Shown: positions 36,479-45,938, counted from the first letter of the stretch. The stretch: DNA of 64,000 nt from Colwellia sp. 39_35_sub15_T18 (GCA_002162675.1 MAAE01000048.1:62001-126000), one strand, 5' to 3'. The notes: generated from the sequence alone by a model not told the origin. Program-made: numbers and translations.

Positions 36479-37473
36479 TAAAAGCCATAGGGCTCATACA
36501 TCACAATTTTAGAACCACAGGCACCTGTTTTCACATCCACATGAATAAGCTTATTAAGACGCTGTCTAATTTGCTCATGTTTTTCAGGTGGGGCTAAAAA
36601 CATCATAAATCCACCACCACCAGCGCCTAGAAGTTTTCCTCCGTATGCTCCGGCATCAATGGCTTGAGCATAAATTTCATTAATTTCATGGTTGGTTATT
36701 TCATCAGCTAGTTCTTTTTTTAGCGTCCAAGACTCTTTCAACATACCACCTAAATCGCGCATATCACAATTTAAAGATTGTAATACATCTCTAGCACTGT
36801 AGGCCATATCTAGTATCGTTGAAAGCTGTTGTTGTTTAGAGGAAAGATTATTAATTTTTTTCTCTGCAATATGACTAGCAATACGGCTAATCCCAGTAAA
36901 AAATAACATAATATGTGAATCTAGATTTTTAACGGTATTTTTTTGCATAATTAAGGGCGTAACATTAATTTTTCCAGAAGACGAGAACTCAATAAAATTA
37001 GTGCCTCCGTGTGCTGCCCAACATTGGTCTTGTGAACCAACATTTTCTTTGATCACATCTTGTTCAATGCGTATAGATTCTTCGGTTAAAAATTGTGGTG
37101 AGGAAATTTTTCCTTCTTTAGCGCGCAAAGCATTTAATAAACCAACCGTAAATGAGGAGCTTGAGCCTAATCCTGAACGAGCAGGTAAATCAGCTTGGTG
37201 CTGAATCTCAATACCTGTTGTTACATTCATTTCAGACAATACCGCTTTTACTGACGGATGCTGAATACTCTCAATGTCATTAGGCACTTCTACCTTTGAA
37301 TACACGATACGATGCTTATGCTCAAAAAATGGAGGTAAATCTCTTACGGTAATATAACAATATTTATTAATGGCTGTGCCAATAACTGCACCGCCATGTT
37401 GTTTGTACCAAGGCGGATAATCAGTCCCTCCGCCAAACAAAGAGACCCTAAATGGTGTTCTTGAAATAATCAT
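36475..37473 (-). CDS. hddA: D-glycero-alpha-D-manno-heptose-7-phosphate kinase (HddA-like)
   Basis: HddA phosphorylates heptose-7-phosphate at C1, forming the alpha-1,7-bisphosphate of the GDP-heptose route. The 332-residue GHMP kinase has the N-terminal TPFRVSLFGGGTDYPPWY, the ATP-binding PARSGLGSSSSFTVGLLNAL and the C-terminal GGKLLGAGGGGFMMFL motif. I start it at the ATG at 37473, which overlaps the hddC TGA as ATGA. A GTG at 37482 would add three residues. The enzyme is distinct from the HldE kinase domain at 62-63 kb. Confidence 0.9.
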   Translation of the reverse strand: MIISRTPFRVSLFGGGTDYPPWYKQHGGAVIGTAINKYCYITVRDLPPFFEHKHRIVYSKVEVPNDIESIQHPSVKAVLSEMNVTTGIEIQHQADLPARSGLGSSSSFTVGLLNALRAKEGKISSPQFLTEESIRIEQDVIKENVGSQDQCWAAHGGTNFIEFSSSGKINVTPLIMQKNTVKNLDSHIMLFFTGISRIASHIAEKKINNLSSKQQQLSTILDMAYSARDVLQSLNCDMRDLGGMLKESWTLKKELADEITNHEINEIYAQAIDAGAYGGKLLGAGGGGFMMFLAPPEKHEQIRQRLNKLIHVDVKTGACGSKIVMYEPYGFY

Positions 37474-38186
37474 ATAAACCACTCTTGAAATAATTTTTGT
37501 ACTTGTGAAAAGCTAGTCGGCGTACCAATATCAATAAAATTACCGTCTGTTATATACGTTTTAATGCGATTTTTTTTATATATTTGTAAATAATCAGTTT
37601 CAAATGACCCCTGTTGATATTGTTTTAAACGTTCTAATACTTTCCCTTTAATATAATAACTCCCACCATTAATTAAACCTGAAGAGCCTGTTAATGATTT
37701 TTCATAAAAATTAGTGACATAGTTATTAGTATCAATAGTCACGTTGCCGTACCTAGTGCTATCTTCTACATGTACCAAAACCATGCCTATCTCATCTTTA
37801 GTTTTATCAACAGTCTGAAGAAAATCTGTGTAATTTACATCAAGCCATGTATCACCATTAAGTACTATTAACTCTGATTTTTTAGCTTGATTAGCGGCAA
37901 AAGAAATCGCGCCTAAAGTACCTAAAGGTTGCTCTTCAACATAATAGGAAATTTCCATTCCATCAGAATTAAATTTTTCTAAAAAAGAAATAACACACTC
38001 TGACTTATAACCTAAACTTAAAATCACATGATGAAAACCCTGCTTTTTCAATTCATTAAGTATGTAAAATAAAAATGGCTTACCGTTAATTGGAGCTAAT
38101 ACTTTAGGGCCTTCAGCATAAGCGGCTCTCAATCGAGTACCCAAACCACCAGCGAGTATTAACACAGAAGGTTTAGCTTTCATCAC
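37470..38186 (-). CDS. hddC: D-glycero-alpha-D-manno-heptose 1-phosphate guanylyltransferase (HddC-like)
   Basis: HddC joins GTP to heptose-1-phosphate, yielding GDP-D-glycero-alpha-D-manno-heptose. The 238-residue nucleotidyltransferase has the signature [30 protein letters not shown] and the metal-binding ELIVLNGDTWLDV. It is next to hddA with coupled translation, which completes GmhA-HddA-GmhB-HddC. Nucleotide choice (GTP) is inferred from the neighbours. Confidence 0.88.
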   Translation of the reverse strand: MMKAKPSVLILAGGLGTRLRAAYAEGPKVLAPINGKPFLFYILNELKKQGFHHVILSLGYKSECVISFLEKFNSDGMEISYYVEEQPLGTLGAISFAANQAKKSELIVLNGDTWLDVNYTDFLQTVDKTKDEIGMVLVHVEDSTRYGNVTIDTNNYVTNFYEKSLTGSSGLINGGSYYIKGKVLERLKQYQQGSFETDYLQIYKKNRIKTYITDGNFIDIGTPTSFSQVQKLFQEWFI

Positions 38187-39737
38187 TTAACTCACCTTTT
38201 TATCAGGAATAATATAGCTACCGCTATCAAAATGAGGATAATTTAACTCTACATCTAGTTTCTTGGCAGCATATTTTCTCGGTATTTTATAAGTAGTCAT
38301 TTCTTGTAAGTGTTTGGCTACTTTTGCTCCAAATTTTTGGTCCATTCTTTTTATATAAGCAGGGTCTGTATGGAATGCTTGCCAAGCTTTATCCCTGAAG
38401 GCTATGACCTGCGCAGCATCAACATAGTTAGTCGACAATGGTAATGTTTCAAAGGAATGTTGAGAATATCCTAACCAAGTATCAGGCAGTTTCAAGTTAT
38501 TGGAAACTGCATCAAGATGTAGCTGAGAGCCTGGGTATGCCATAGCAGCGTAGAAATTAGCCATGTCTAGCTCCAACGACATCGCATAATCTAAATTCTC
38601 TTTCATACTGGTCAAGTTATCTTCTGGCAAGCCGAAAATAAAATTACCAGCAACATGGATACCAGCAGACTGAACTTCGCTAACCACTGAAGCTATTTTA
38701 TCTTCATTAAACTTCCCCTTAACCACGTCGTCCCTTACTCGCAGAGAGACAGATTCAATACCTAAACCTAACCAATTGATACCGGCATTTTTTAATTGCT
38801 CTAAATGTCGTTCTTTTATCGTGTCAATTCGGCTATATGCCCAAATATTTAAATCATAACCACGTTGCTCAATTAAACGACAAATTTCCATAAAATGCGG
38901 TTCTTTTAGAACAAACATTTCATCTGCAATTTTTAAATTTTTAACGCCATGATTTTGAACTAAATCATCTATTTGCTTCATGATAAAGTCTGGTTGCCAG
39001 TATCTGAACCTATGTGCCCCAAAGGATGCATTTATACAGCAAAAACTACAAGTGAATGGACAACCTAAACTAGTATAAATAGATGCATAACCGCTTCTAT
39101 CTGTCATGCCGTCATAGCAATGCCAATTATGTGCTCGATAATTTTTCATTGGAAGCGCATCGTAATCAACACCCGGTAAAACTTGTGAAAGTTCGCCCAT
39201 TGGTACCATCGCCGCCCTTTCGTTATGAACAACCTGCTTAAATTCATCAAAATACCAAAGTCCTGGAACTTGCTTTAAATGATCTGAGCGTTGCAAGTTG
39301 ATTCTTAACAATCCAGAAAGTGTATGGATCCCTTCTCCTTGACAAACATAATCAACATTTTCACTACGCAAAGTTTGTTCGGGTAATGCCGAAACATGCC
39401 CGCCAACTAGTAGTAAAGGTACATCAGGATTAATATTTTTTATGGCATTACATGTTAATGAAGCGCCATACATATTTTGTGTAGATGCTGAGGGTTGTTG
39501 TCCGTAAACAACGACACAAATCAACTTAGGCTTTAAGTATTGAGTTAGTTGCGCAACTTTTTCATAACCGATCATTTCACCTTCACAATCAATTATTTCA
39601 ACACTAAAACCTTGAGCTTTAATACCTGAACTTAACAAACCAGCCCATACAGGAGGTTCAATAGCAGCATACTCGCCACTTAAACCTTGATAGATCTCAG
39701 CATGAGCCGTTGGGTTGATAATGACTAAATCAAGCAC
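38187..39737 (-). CDS. B12-binding radical SAM protein
   Basis: This 516-residue protein has an N-terminal cobalamin-binding-type domain to about residue 150 (LLLVGGHVSALPEQTLRSENVDYVCQGEG). A radical SAM core follows with the cluster motif CPFTCSFC (C-x3-C-x2-C) near residue 225, then the LKNAGINWLGLGIESVS and VAGNFIFGLPEDN stretches. Such class B enzymes often put a methyl group on an unactivated carbon, or do other radical chemistry on sugars or antibiotics. It starts with GTG behind GGAGAG, directly upstream of hddC, so its substrate is probably a heptose or heptose-derived sugar. Substrate and product are not known. Confidence 0.8.
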   Translation of the reverse strand: MLDLVIINPTAHAEIYQGLSGEYAAIEPPVWAGLLSSGIKAQGFSVEIIDCEGEMIGYEKVAQLTQYLKPKLICVVVYGQQPSASTQNMYGASLTCNAIKNINPDVPLLLVGGHVSALPEQTLRSENVDYVCQGEGIHTLSGLLRINLQRSDHLKQVPGLWYFDEFKQVVHNERAAMVPMGELSQVLPGVDYDALPMKNYRAHNWHCYDGMTDRSGYASIYTSLGCPFTCSFCCINASFGAHRFRYWQPDFIMKQIDDLVQNHGVKNLKIADEMFVLKEPHFMEICRLIEQRGYDLNIWAYSRIDTIKERHLEQLKNAGINWLGLGIESVSLRVRDDVVKGKFNEDKIASVVSEVQSAGIHVAGNFIFGLPEDNLTSMKENLDYAMSLELDMANFYAAMAYPGSQLHLDAVSNNLKLPDTWLGYSQHSFETLPLSTNYVDAAQVIAFRDKAWQAFHTDPAYIKRMDQKFGAKVAKHLQEMTTYKIPRKYAAKKLDVELNYPHFDSGSYIIPDKKVS

Positions 39738-39758
39738 TAAAACTCTCCACTTTTTGTG

Positions 39759-40514
39759 TTATTCATAAACAAAATAAGATGTTCTTGCATTATATTGATA
39801 TCGTTCGATACGAAAATTATTAATGCCAAAGGATTCAAGTAACGCGAGTGTTTCTCCAGGACAAGCAGGATCATTAATTTCATCAAATGCAATCACTGCT
39901 CCTTTAGGGATCCTATCTCGAATGGCGTCAATAACAGCTTTAGTTGGCGTGTAAAGATCTAAATCAAAATAAGCTAAAGCAACAATGGTTTCAGGATGAT
40001 CTTTGATATACTGAGGGACTGTTTCACAAACATCCCCTTTAACCAATTCATACTTAGTTAAATGATCTAATGGGCTTTCTTGCTCCTGAAGTTTTAATAA
40101 CTTATCTAAATACACTTCATACCCTTGTGTCACAGAATATGCACCTTTCTTCATTTCTCCGCCATCTTCATCAGATACGTCGACAAAACCAGAGAAAGTA
40201 TCAAAGCCAACAATTTTTCTTAAGCGATTAAAAGGCTCGTAAATTCCTCGCATTGAAGAAAACAACGATAAATTTTGCCCCCAACGACATCCAAATTCCA
40301 TCACTATGCCTTGAGTATTGAGTATTTTTTTATACAGATGATCCATGTAAAGCACGCGAGAAAGAGTTTGAGGTGTTAAAAACAATCCTGTGTTTAATAA
40401 AAGCTCTTCTTTAGGGATCGGGCAATTATTCATTAAATCAATAAGCTCGCCTCTACGTTCATCTTCACCTTCAGGACCAAATCTGACAATATTAATATCT
40501 TGTTCTTTACTCAT
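39759..40514 (-). CDS. TylF-like sugar O-methyltransferase
   Basis: This 251-residue SAM-dependent enzyme resembles the macrocin O-methyltransferase (TylF/MycF) family. It has GIVMEFGCRWGQNLSLFSS as SAM-binding motif I, IVGFDTFSGF as motif II, ALAYFDLDLYTPTKAVIDA with metal-binding acids, and KGAVIAFDEINDP with a further metal ligand. Family members methylate sugar hydroxyls and need Mg2+. It sits between the radical SAM gene and the transketolase pair, so it probably methylates the same sugar. Confidence 0.82.
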   Translation of the reverse strand: MSKEQDINIVRFGPEGEDERRGELIDLMNNCPIPKEELLLNTGLFLTPQTLSRVLYMDHLYKKILNTQGIVMEFGCRWGQNLSLFSSMRGIYEPFNRLRKIVGFDTFSGFVDVSDEDGGEMKKGAYSVTQGYEVYLDKLLKLQEQESPLDHLTKYELVKGDVCETVPQYIKDHPETIVALAYFDLDLYTPTKAVIDAIRDRIPKGAVIAFDEINDPACPGETLALLESFGINNFRIERYQYNARTSYFVYE

Positions 40515-40526
40515 AAGTTAACCTTA

Positions 40527-41444
40527 TTATTCATTAAGCAAGCGATGACAAAAATTTAAAATGCCTTGAGCATCATAGTGCTGCTCAGCTTTTAATTCTT
40601 TGATTGATGGTGCGCCAAAAAGCAATTCATGTTTTGGGCCCAAACGATGTAAATTTGATAAATACTGCCCTTTGGCTTTGTATTCACAAACTTTGCTATA
40701 AAGTCCTCCCACCGGAAAGTGATCTTCAATGACAATGACGTGCTGATGTGTCATTAAAACATTCTCTAAAGTGGTTTCATCAAACGGAGCAATGGTGTGA
40801 TATTGATAATGGCTAGGGTTAATGTTATTTTCCGCCAATAATTGACAAGCTTCAACACATGAAATTACGCTATCCCCAGTACTCAATAATGCAATGTCAC
40901 TTCCTTGAGCAACCGGCCTAGCTTTTCCTAATTCAACGGGAGCTAGTGCTTCATACTCTGGCTCTCCAAAACGTCCTACTCTCATATAAGCTGGCTTTGT
41001 AGTTTCAAAAAATTGCCAAAGTAACGATTTTACTTCTTCGGGCGAGCCCGGACTTAAAACCTGCATACCCGGTAATAAACTCATTAACCCCATATCTTCT
41101 GCCGCATGGTGAGTTACACCGCTGTTAGCATAAATATAGCCACCACCGGCACCAACCACCAAAACAGGTAGCTGTTGGTAATTAATACTTACTCTTATTT
41201 GTTCGAAAGCTCTACCCGTCATAAAAGACGCTATAGAATAGATTATGGGGCGATAACCACTCAGCGCTAGACCTGCAGCACAGGTTGCCATTTGGGCTTC
41301 TGCAATGCCTGCATTAATATACTTATCTGGATGTTTTTCTTCTAACTCAGTAAATACTTGATAACCAAGATCACCGGTTAGAAACATCAATTTCTCATTT
41401 TTATCGGCTATTTCAACCAATGTATCACTAAATGCTCTTCTCAT
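40527..41444 (-). CDS. transketolase-like enzyme, C-terminal subunit
   Basis: This 305-residue protein corresponds to the pyrimidine-binding and C-terminal parts of transketolase. It has the YINAGIAEAQMATCAAGLALSGYRPIIYSI segment with the catalytic Glu in the GIAEAQ motif, GVTHHAAEDMGLMSLLPGM, and a C-terminal domain ending near the LNE stop. It starts 2 bases after the partner ends, so the two form one split enzyme. Stand-alone split transketolases in glycan loci are thought to move two-carbon units on unusual sugars. The acceptor here is unknown; sedoheptulose-7-phosphate supply for GmhA is one option. Confidence 0.88.
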   Translation of the reverse strand: MRRAFSDTLVEIADKNEKLMFLTGDLGYQVFTELEEKHPDKYINAGIAEAQMATCAAGLALSGYRPIIYSIASFMTGRAFEQIRVSINYQQLPVLVVGAGGGYIYANSGVTHHAAEDMGLMSLLPGMQVLSPGSPEEVKSLLWQFFETTKPAYMRVGRFGEPEYEALAPVELGKARPVAQGSDIALLSTGDSVISCVEACQLLAENNINPSHYQYHTIAPFDETTLENVLMTHQHVIVIEDHFPVGGLYSKVCEYKAKGQYLSNLHRLGPKHELLFGAPSIKELKAEQHYDAQGILNFCHRLLNE

Positions 41445-41446
41445 AT

Positions 41447-42268
41447 TTATACCATCGGCTCTGCGTTCAATTGCTTGAGCGCCAATTCATACTCATCATT
41501 AGAAGGGATGCGATAATGCCATAGAGCATCTGTAGCTTTATCAATAAAATCAATACCCGCAGTTGTTTTCGCTAATAAAAATTTAGGCTTATCCGTTATG
41601 GTATCGAATTCATCAAAAGCGTCAGCTATTTCCAAAAAACTATTACCGTCAATTGTTTTTACATGCCAACCAAAACTTGCAAATTTTTCAGCTAAATCTG
41701 TTTGCCCCGATATTTCATCCGTTTTACCAACTGCCTGAACATTATTGTAATCAACAATGGCAACGACATTATTAAGCTGCTGGGCTTTTATAAACATTGC
41801 AGACTCCCATACAGAGCCCTCATTAGTTTCCCCATCTCCCATCAAGACAACAATCTTTGAATTTTTTTGCTCTTTCTTTTGAGCTATAGCTATACCAGAG
41901 GCTATGCCTAACGCTTGCCCTAAACTTCCGGATGAATTTTCTAATAAATTTAATGCATGTTTACACGGATGACATTGCAATGCAGAATGTGGTTTAGCGT
42001 AAGTACTTAGTGCTGCCTTATCAATGAAGCCGCCATCAGCTAACGCTACATAAAGAGCAGTACAACCATGACCTTTGCTCAGTAAAAATTTATCAGCAAC
42101 TCGATCATCAGTACCCTCAAAATTTAACCAATTTTTATATAAGTAAACCAAAATATCGATGTAGCATAATGACGAGCTTAAATGCCCGTGTTTACCTAAA
42201 ATTGACATTCTCAAACAAGTTGCTCGCCATGTCGCCGCTATTTTTTCTAATTCTTTATTTTCAATCAT
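41447..42268 (-). CDS. transketolase-like enzyme, N-terminal subunit
   Basis: This 273-residue protein is the thiamine-diphosphate-binding half of a split transketolase. It has the cofactor motif MGDGETNEGSVWESAMFIKAQQLNNVVAIVDYNN (GDG through NN), SKGHGCTALYVALA and SLGQALGIASGIAIA. I start it at the ATG at 42268; a GTG at 42277 would add three residues and has no ribosome-binding site. The gene order N then C subunit with a 2-base gap is typical of the split form. Confidence 0.88.
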   Translation of the reverse strand: MIENKELEKIAATWRATCLRMSILGKHGHLSSSLCYIDILVYLYKNWLNFEGTDDRVADKFLLSKGHGCTALYVALADGGFIDKAALSTYAKPHSALQCHPCKHALNLLENSSGSLGQALGIASGIAIAQKKEQKNSKIVVLMGDGETNEGSVWESAMFIKAQQLNNVVAIVDYNNVQAVGKTDEISGQTDLAEKFASFGWHVKTIDGNSFLEIADAFDEFDTITDKPKFLLAKTTAGIDFIDKATDALWHYRIPSNDEYELALKQLNAEPMV

Positions 42269-42281
42269 ATTGATCACTCTA

Positions 42282-43595
42282 CTAATTAAAAGATAAGACC
42301 TTTTTTGACCAAGGCGTCGATGACCAATTATCTAAATACCAACTATATCCCTGCTGAGCAATTTTTTCACGTTCAACATCATGTTTTAAATAATATTTCA
42401 CTAAATCGTATAATTCTTCTTCACTTGAGTAAAATTTTATAAAATTATGCTCTCCAATGAAGCTTCTGGTATCAAAACAATCTTCTTCTAATAATAAACA
42501 GCCACTTGCTAAAGCTTCCCTAACTTTTCCTTTACATTGCGTTCTAAAGCTATAGGTTTGGCTATTAACAATAATTTTGCATTCTCCCACCATACGCCCA
42601 TAATCTTCCATTGGAATAGCTACTTTCCCTGACCCTACACCGCCAATATGATGAAAGTTTTCAGGGAATTTATCATATAGACCATCAATCCACTTTCTTC
42701 GTAACCCGACATCACTACCAAACATCGCAACATCCATTATTTTATCTCTAGGATAAAATATAGAACTGTCTACAGGTGTGGGTAATAAAGCAACTTTTTC
42801 GGTAAGGGAATGGTTGTGGTAAGGAAAGAAACCTTGTTTCATTTTAATTGTTTTACTGATATTTCCAGGATCAATAATAAAATCAGCTGTCAATAAGCTA
42901 TTTCTCTCCAAAGTCATATATACATTTGACTCACTACTATCATCATAATCCCACCAAACAACGACTAGTTTAGCTGAAAACATTTTCTTTAATTGACTAA
43001 GTTGGCTTTTCGTTAACGCCTCAGCAGGGTCAGCTGGCGTATAAAAAACATAGTCAAATTCATACTTATCAAATTTTTCACCTAGCTTTTTTATTTGTGA
43101 GTTATTGTCTGCAACAATCGTCTCAACTAACCCTCCATATAAGCCTATCACCTGCTTGTCAGGATAAAGAACCGCTAACTCTTCGACAATACTTTCCTCC
43201 CACGCTCTGCTTGAGACAATAATAATATTAGTTGTAATTTCTGTTGGAGAGATAATGTTTATTTTACAACATTGCTTCCCTTGCTTTTCAAGCTGCTTAT
43301 CTGCAATAGACTCAACATTAAACCGAGATAGTTGCGGCCATAATCCTTCGGTATGCGCTCCAGCACCATAAATAGTAACCGGCTCTGAGCCTAGTTCATT
43401 TTGTAAGCTTGAACATATATCCTCTATATAGCTATTGATATAGTGCTCACCAACTCCCCATGAAAAAACATGGTAGGTAGAGAGGTAATTTGACTGAATC
43501 ATTGGTTTGGCAATTTCATTCAAACCAGCGGAGTCATTCAATTTTTTCGTATCAAACATTTGGATTAAAAAGAGTGCCTTCACTTTACTTTTCAT
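42282..43595 (-). CDS. CgeB-like glycosyltransferase with N-terminal Rossmann-like module
   Basis: This roughly 437-residue protein has a C-terminal part (about residues 300-437) of the CgeB/glycosyl-transferase-1-like type: REALASGCLLLEEDCFDTRSFIGEHNFIKFYSSEEEL and the terminal WSKKVLSFN. A central region with FDYVFYTPADPAE and VVWWDYDD is GT-B-like. The N-terminal 140 residues hold a separate module, PVTIYGAGAHTEGLWPQLSRF then IISPTEITTNIIIVSSRAWEESIV, also seen in two other proteins of the island. I start it at the ATG at 43595; a TTG at 43613 is possible. It is first in the operon from the sigma-54 element at 43660. Confidence 0.7.
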   Translation of the reverse strand: MKSKVKALFLIQMFDTKKLNDSAGLNEIAKPMIQSNYLSTYHVFSWGVGEHYINSYIEDICSSLQNELGSEPVTIYGAGAHTEGLWPQLSRFNVESIADKQLEKQGKQCCKINIISPTEITTNIIIVSSRAWEESIVEELAVLYPDKQVIGLYGGLVETIVADNNSQIKKLGEKFDKYEFDYVFYTPADPAEALTKSQLSQLKKMFSAKLVVVWWDYDDSSESNVYMTLERNSLLTADFIIDPGNISKTIKMKQGFFPYHNHSLTEKVALLPTPVDSSIFYPRDKIMDVAMFGSDVGLRRKWIDGLYDKFPENFHHIGGVGSGKVAIPMEDYGRMVGECKIIVNSQTYSFRTQCKGKVREALASGCLLLEEDCFDTRSFIGEHNFIKFYSSEEELYDLVKYYLKHDVEREKIAQQGYSWYLDNWSSTPWSKKVLSFN

Positions 43596-43659
43596 TAGTA
43601 ATATATATTCCAACTTTTAATTAGATAAGATTCTGCTTTGTTAGTAGTAAAATTAACAG

Positions 43660-43675
43660 AGCAATATTTAAGCCA
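43660..43675 (-). promoter_or_regulatory. sigma-54-type promoter of the heptose-glycan operon
   Basis: The minus strand reads TGGCTTAAATATTGCT, with GG and GC separated by 10 bases. It lies 65 bases before the ATG at 43595, the same distance as fliE has from its element. The operon downstream runs through the split transketolase, TylF-like, radical SAM, hddC and hddA genes. Confidence 0.7.
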
Positions 43676-43864
43676 TTATATAAATCAACTATTTATCATT
43701 GATATGTATTTATCTTATGCCAATACACTTTATAAAAAACCAATAGAAATAGATGTGCTATTTTTATTCCCCTAAATACAGTAAAGCTATTGATTTGCAG
43801 TATATTTACGTTATATTTGCTTAATAATACTGAAAATCATTTTATCAAATGAATAGGACAAAAA

Positions 43865-44428
43865 ATGAAAAAGTCATGTATCCCTCAATATGTATCTCAA
43901 TTAACCAACATTTTAGATACTTTTGATTGGACCACGCTTTCTGCTTTTACTGAAATAATGTTTAAAGCATGGCAAGAACAAAGGAATATTTTCATTTGCG
44001 GCAATGGGGGTAGTGCAGGTAATGCCAACCATATTGCTAACGATTTTTCTTATGGTGTAAACCCAACAGGAAAAGCGTTTAATGTTGAGTCTTTATCTGC
44101 AAATAGCGCAATAATAACCTGTTTAGCTAACGACACCGGTTACGATAATATTTACGCTCAGCAACTTTTTAATAAAGGCAAACCTGGGGACATTCTTATT
44201 GTTCTTTCTGGTAGTGGAAATTCAGCCAATATACTGTCTGTTCTCGAGCAAGCAAAGTCACTTAATATGACAAGTTGCGCAATTTTAGGTTTTACTGGCG
44301 GAAAAGCTAAAGAAATGGCGGATCACCCATTACATTTTGCCATTAACGATATGCAAATAGCAGAAGACCTACAACTTATTGTAGGTCATATGCTCATGAA
44401 AGATCTGCATGCGTTAATTAGCAACTAA
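43865..44428 (+). CDS. second GmhA-like SIS-domain isomerase
   Basis: This 187-residue SIS-domain protein has IFICGNGGSAGNANHIANDFSYG, IVLSGSGNSANILSVLEQAKSL, and a C-terminal helix with EDLQLIVGHMLMKDL, where the GmhA-type catalytic His is seen. It is a paralogue of the GmhA at 35.9 kb but diverged, and it stands alone on the plus strand with an AGGA ribosome-binding site 7 bases upstream. It may isomerise a different ketose phosphate, for example a product of the split transketolase. It converges on the phase-variable sulfotransferase, with an 11-base overlap of their ends. Confidence 0.8.
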   Translation: MKKSCIPQYVSQLTNILDTFDWTTLSAFTEIMFKAWQEQRNIFICGNGGSAGNANHIANDFSYGVNPTGKAFNVESLSANSAIITCLANDTGYDNIYAQQLFNKGKPGDILIVLSGSGNSANILSVLEQAKSLNMTSCAILGFTGGKAKEMADHPLHFAINDMQIAEDLQLIVGHMLMKDLHALISN

Positions 44429-45796
44429 TATCATTTATATACACTGATAAATCAGGCCTAAAATCAAACATACTAAGTTCTGAAACTTCTTCATATATTT
44501 TTTTATAATCTAGATCTGAATAGTATTCTTTAATAAAGTTTAAAAATAAATTTTTAACTGTTTTGCAAAAAGTATAAGTATTAAGTAACTCACAAATACC
44601 CCTCTTATACTCTTTAATTTCAACACTATTTTCTAATAACAAAACGACGTACTTATTTTTCTCTACCAGATTTTGATAAGCGGTTTCCATTCGTTCTGAG
44701 TTTATAGCATCAAGAAGGTCATGTGACTCTTGAGGTATTTCATCCTTCCAACTGCCATTTTTTCCTCTTCGATAATGTAAACTTCCTTGAGAAGCAACAT
44801 TAAGAAGTGATAAGTCAAAAGTAACATTATCATGAAATTTACATATACGTTCAAAATATGAGAGAGGGTTATTCTTCATTTCATCAAAGTAAACTATTTG
44901 AATATCTAACTCATGATTTTGATCAGCAGCATAGAATAACCATGACTCTATCCAGTTAACACATAATGCATAATAACTTTTTACTTGAAAATTAAGTTGT
45001 TCATTGATTGATAATTTAGTGTAATAATCTGGAAGAAAATAAAATTTTTGAACTTCGATCATTCTTGCTGCTAATTCATTATTTAAATGATGAGTCCAAG
45101 ACACTAGCGCATCCTTGGGATCTCTCAGTAAAACAGTTAATTTTTTTACTCCTGCTTGTTCTAATTTTTTAATATTATGAAAATTAGCCGGCATGTGAAA
45201 ACCAACTATTGCTCCTTTTTCTAAATCATTTTTGAGTTGAATTATATCAACAATTTTTTGACTCGAAAAGTCTCCTGTAGTTACATTCCCTTTAATCAAG
45301 TTGTCTATACCTTTTTGGTATTCTTTTACTTTTTCTTCTTCATATAGCCAACGTGGAAAGCCCTTATTAGATATGTTTACTAGGTTTTGCCATGTAAACA
45401 TAGTCCCTGACTTCGGTAACGTAACTAATGAAAAACCTGTACCTTCAGAAAGTATTTCCTGCCCTCTAAAAGCTGAATTATCAATAACTTTATCATCGTC
45501 GAATTTCCCACTAAGAACACGTTCGCTTAATATTTTTATTTTTTTATGAGAAACTCCCAGCTGAAGTAATTGCTGGTAAATTTGATAATAATACTGGCTA
45601 GCAACTAAAATCAATTCAAATTCTAACTGTTGAACATTATTTGGAGCAATAACAGGAAGATTGTTTTTCTCCCCCCCCCCCATTTTTCTGAATTATTATC
45701 AGTAAAAGCAATAATGTTAAAGTTATCACTATTACTGCTAAATATTTTATAAGCGTTATCTCCGCCTCTCCCTATCCCAAAAATAACTATATTCAT
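44418..45796 (-). pseudogene. sulfotransferase with N-terminal Rossmann-like module, phase-variable, OFF
   Basis: The sulfotransferase core has a PAPS-binding loop LVTLPKSGTMFTWQ and the 3'-phosphate motif LLRDPKDALVSWTHHL, so it probably sulfates a glycan. The ATG at 45796, with an AGAGGG site 4 bases upstream, opens MNIVIFGIGRGGDNAYKIF and reads to DNNSEKW. It then enters an 11-G tract and ends at a TAG at 45623-45625. The remaining frame continues after the tract (EKNNLPVIAPNNVQQLEFEL), which completes the same Rossmann-like module. Nine or twelve G residues would restore a protein of about 459 residues. Starting at the ATG in the tract would lose the first strand and has no ribosome-binding site. 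Confidence 0.85.
45671..45681 (-). repeat. 11-G homopolymer tract (phase-variation switch)
   Basis: Eleven consecutive C on the plus strand (G on the coding strand) lie inside the sulfotransferase gene at about codon 40. Such tracts are slippage hot spots. No other G or C run of this length was seen in the window. Confidence 0.9.
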
Positions 45797-45923
45797 GCTA
45801 CCCTCTATATAAAAGATACTTAAATAAAATATCTAAAGTATTACTCTACTTAAAAAATATGTTTTACAAAATACGTTATTTGGAACTTTCGTTCTAAAAA
45901 CGGAATGGATTGTATAATAACAA

Positions 45924-45938
45924 CCCTTTATTAAAGGG
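45924..45938 (-). terminator. possible terminator of the methyltransferase operon
   Basis: CCCTTTATTAAAGGG is a near-perfect palindrome 32 bases after the stop codon of the methyltransferase at 45970. A TTGTTATTAT stretch follows on the minus strand. The stem is short, so this is tentative. Confidence 0.4.
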
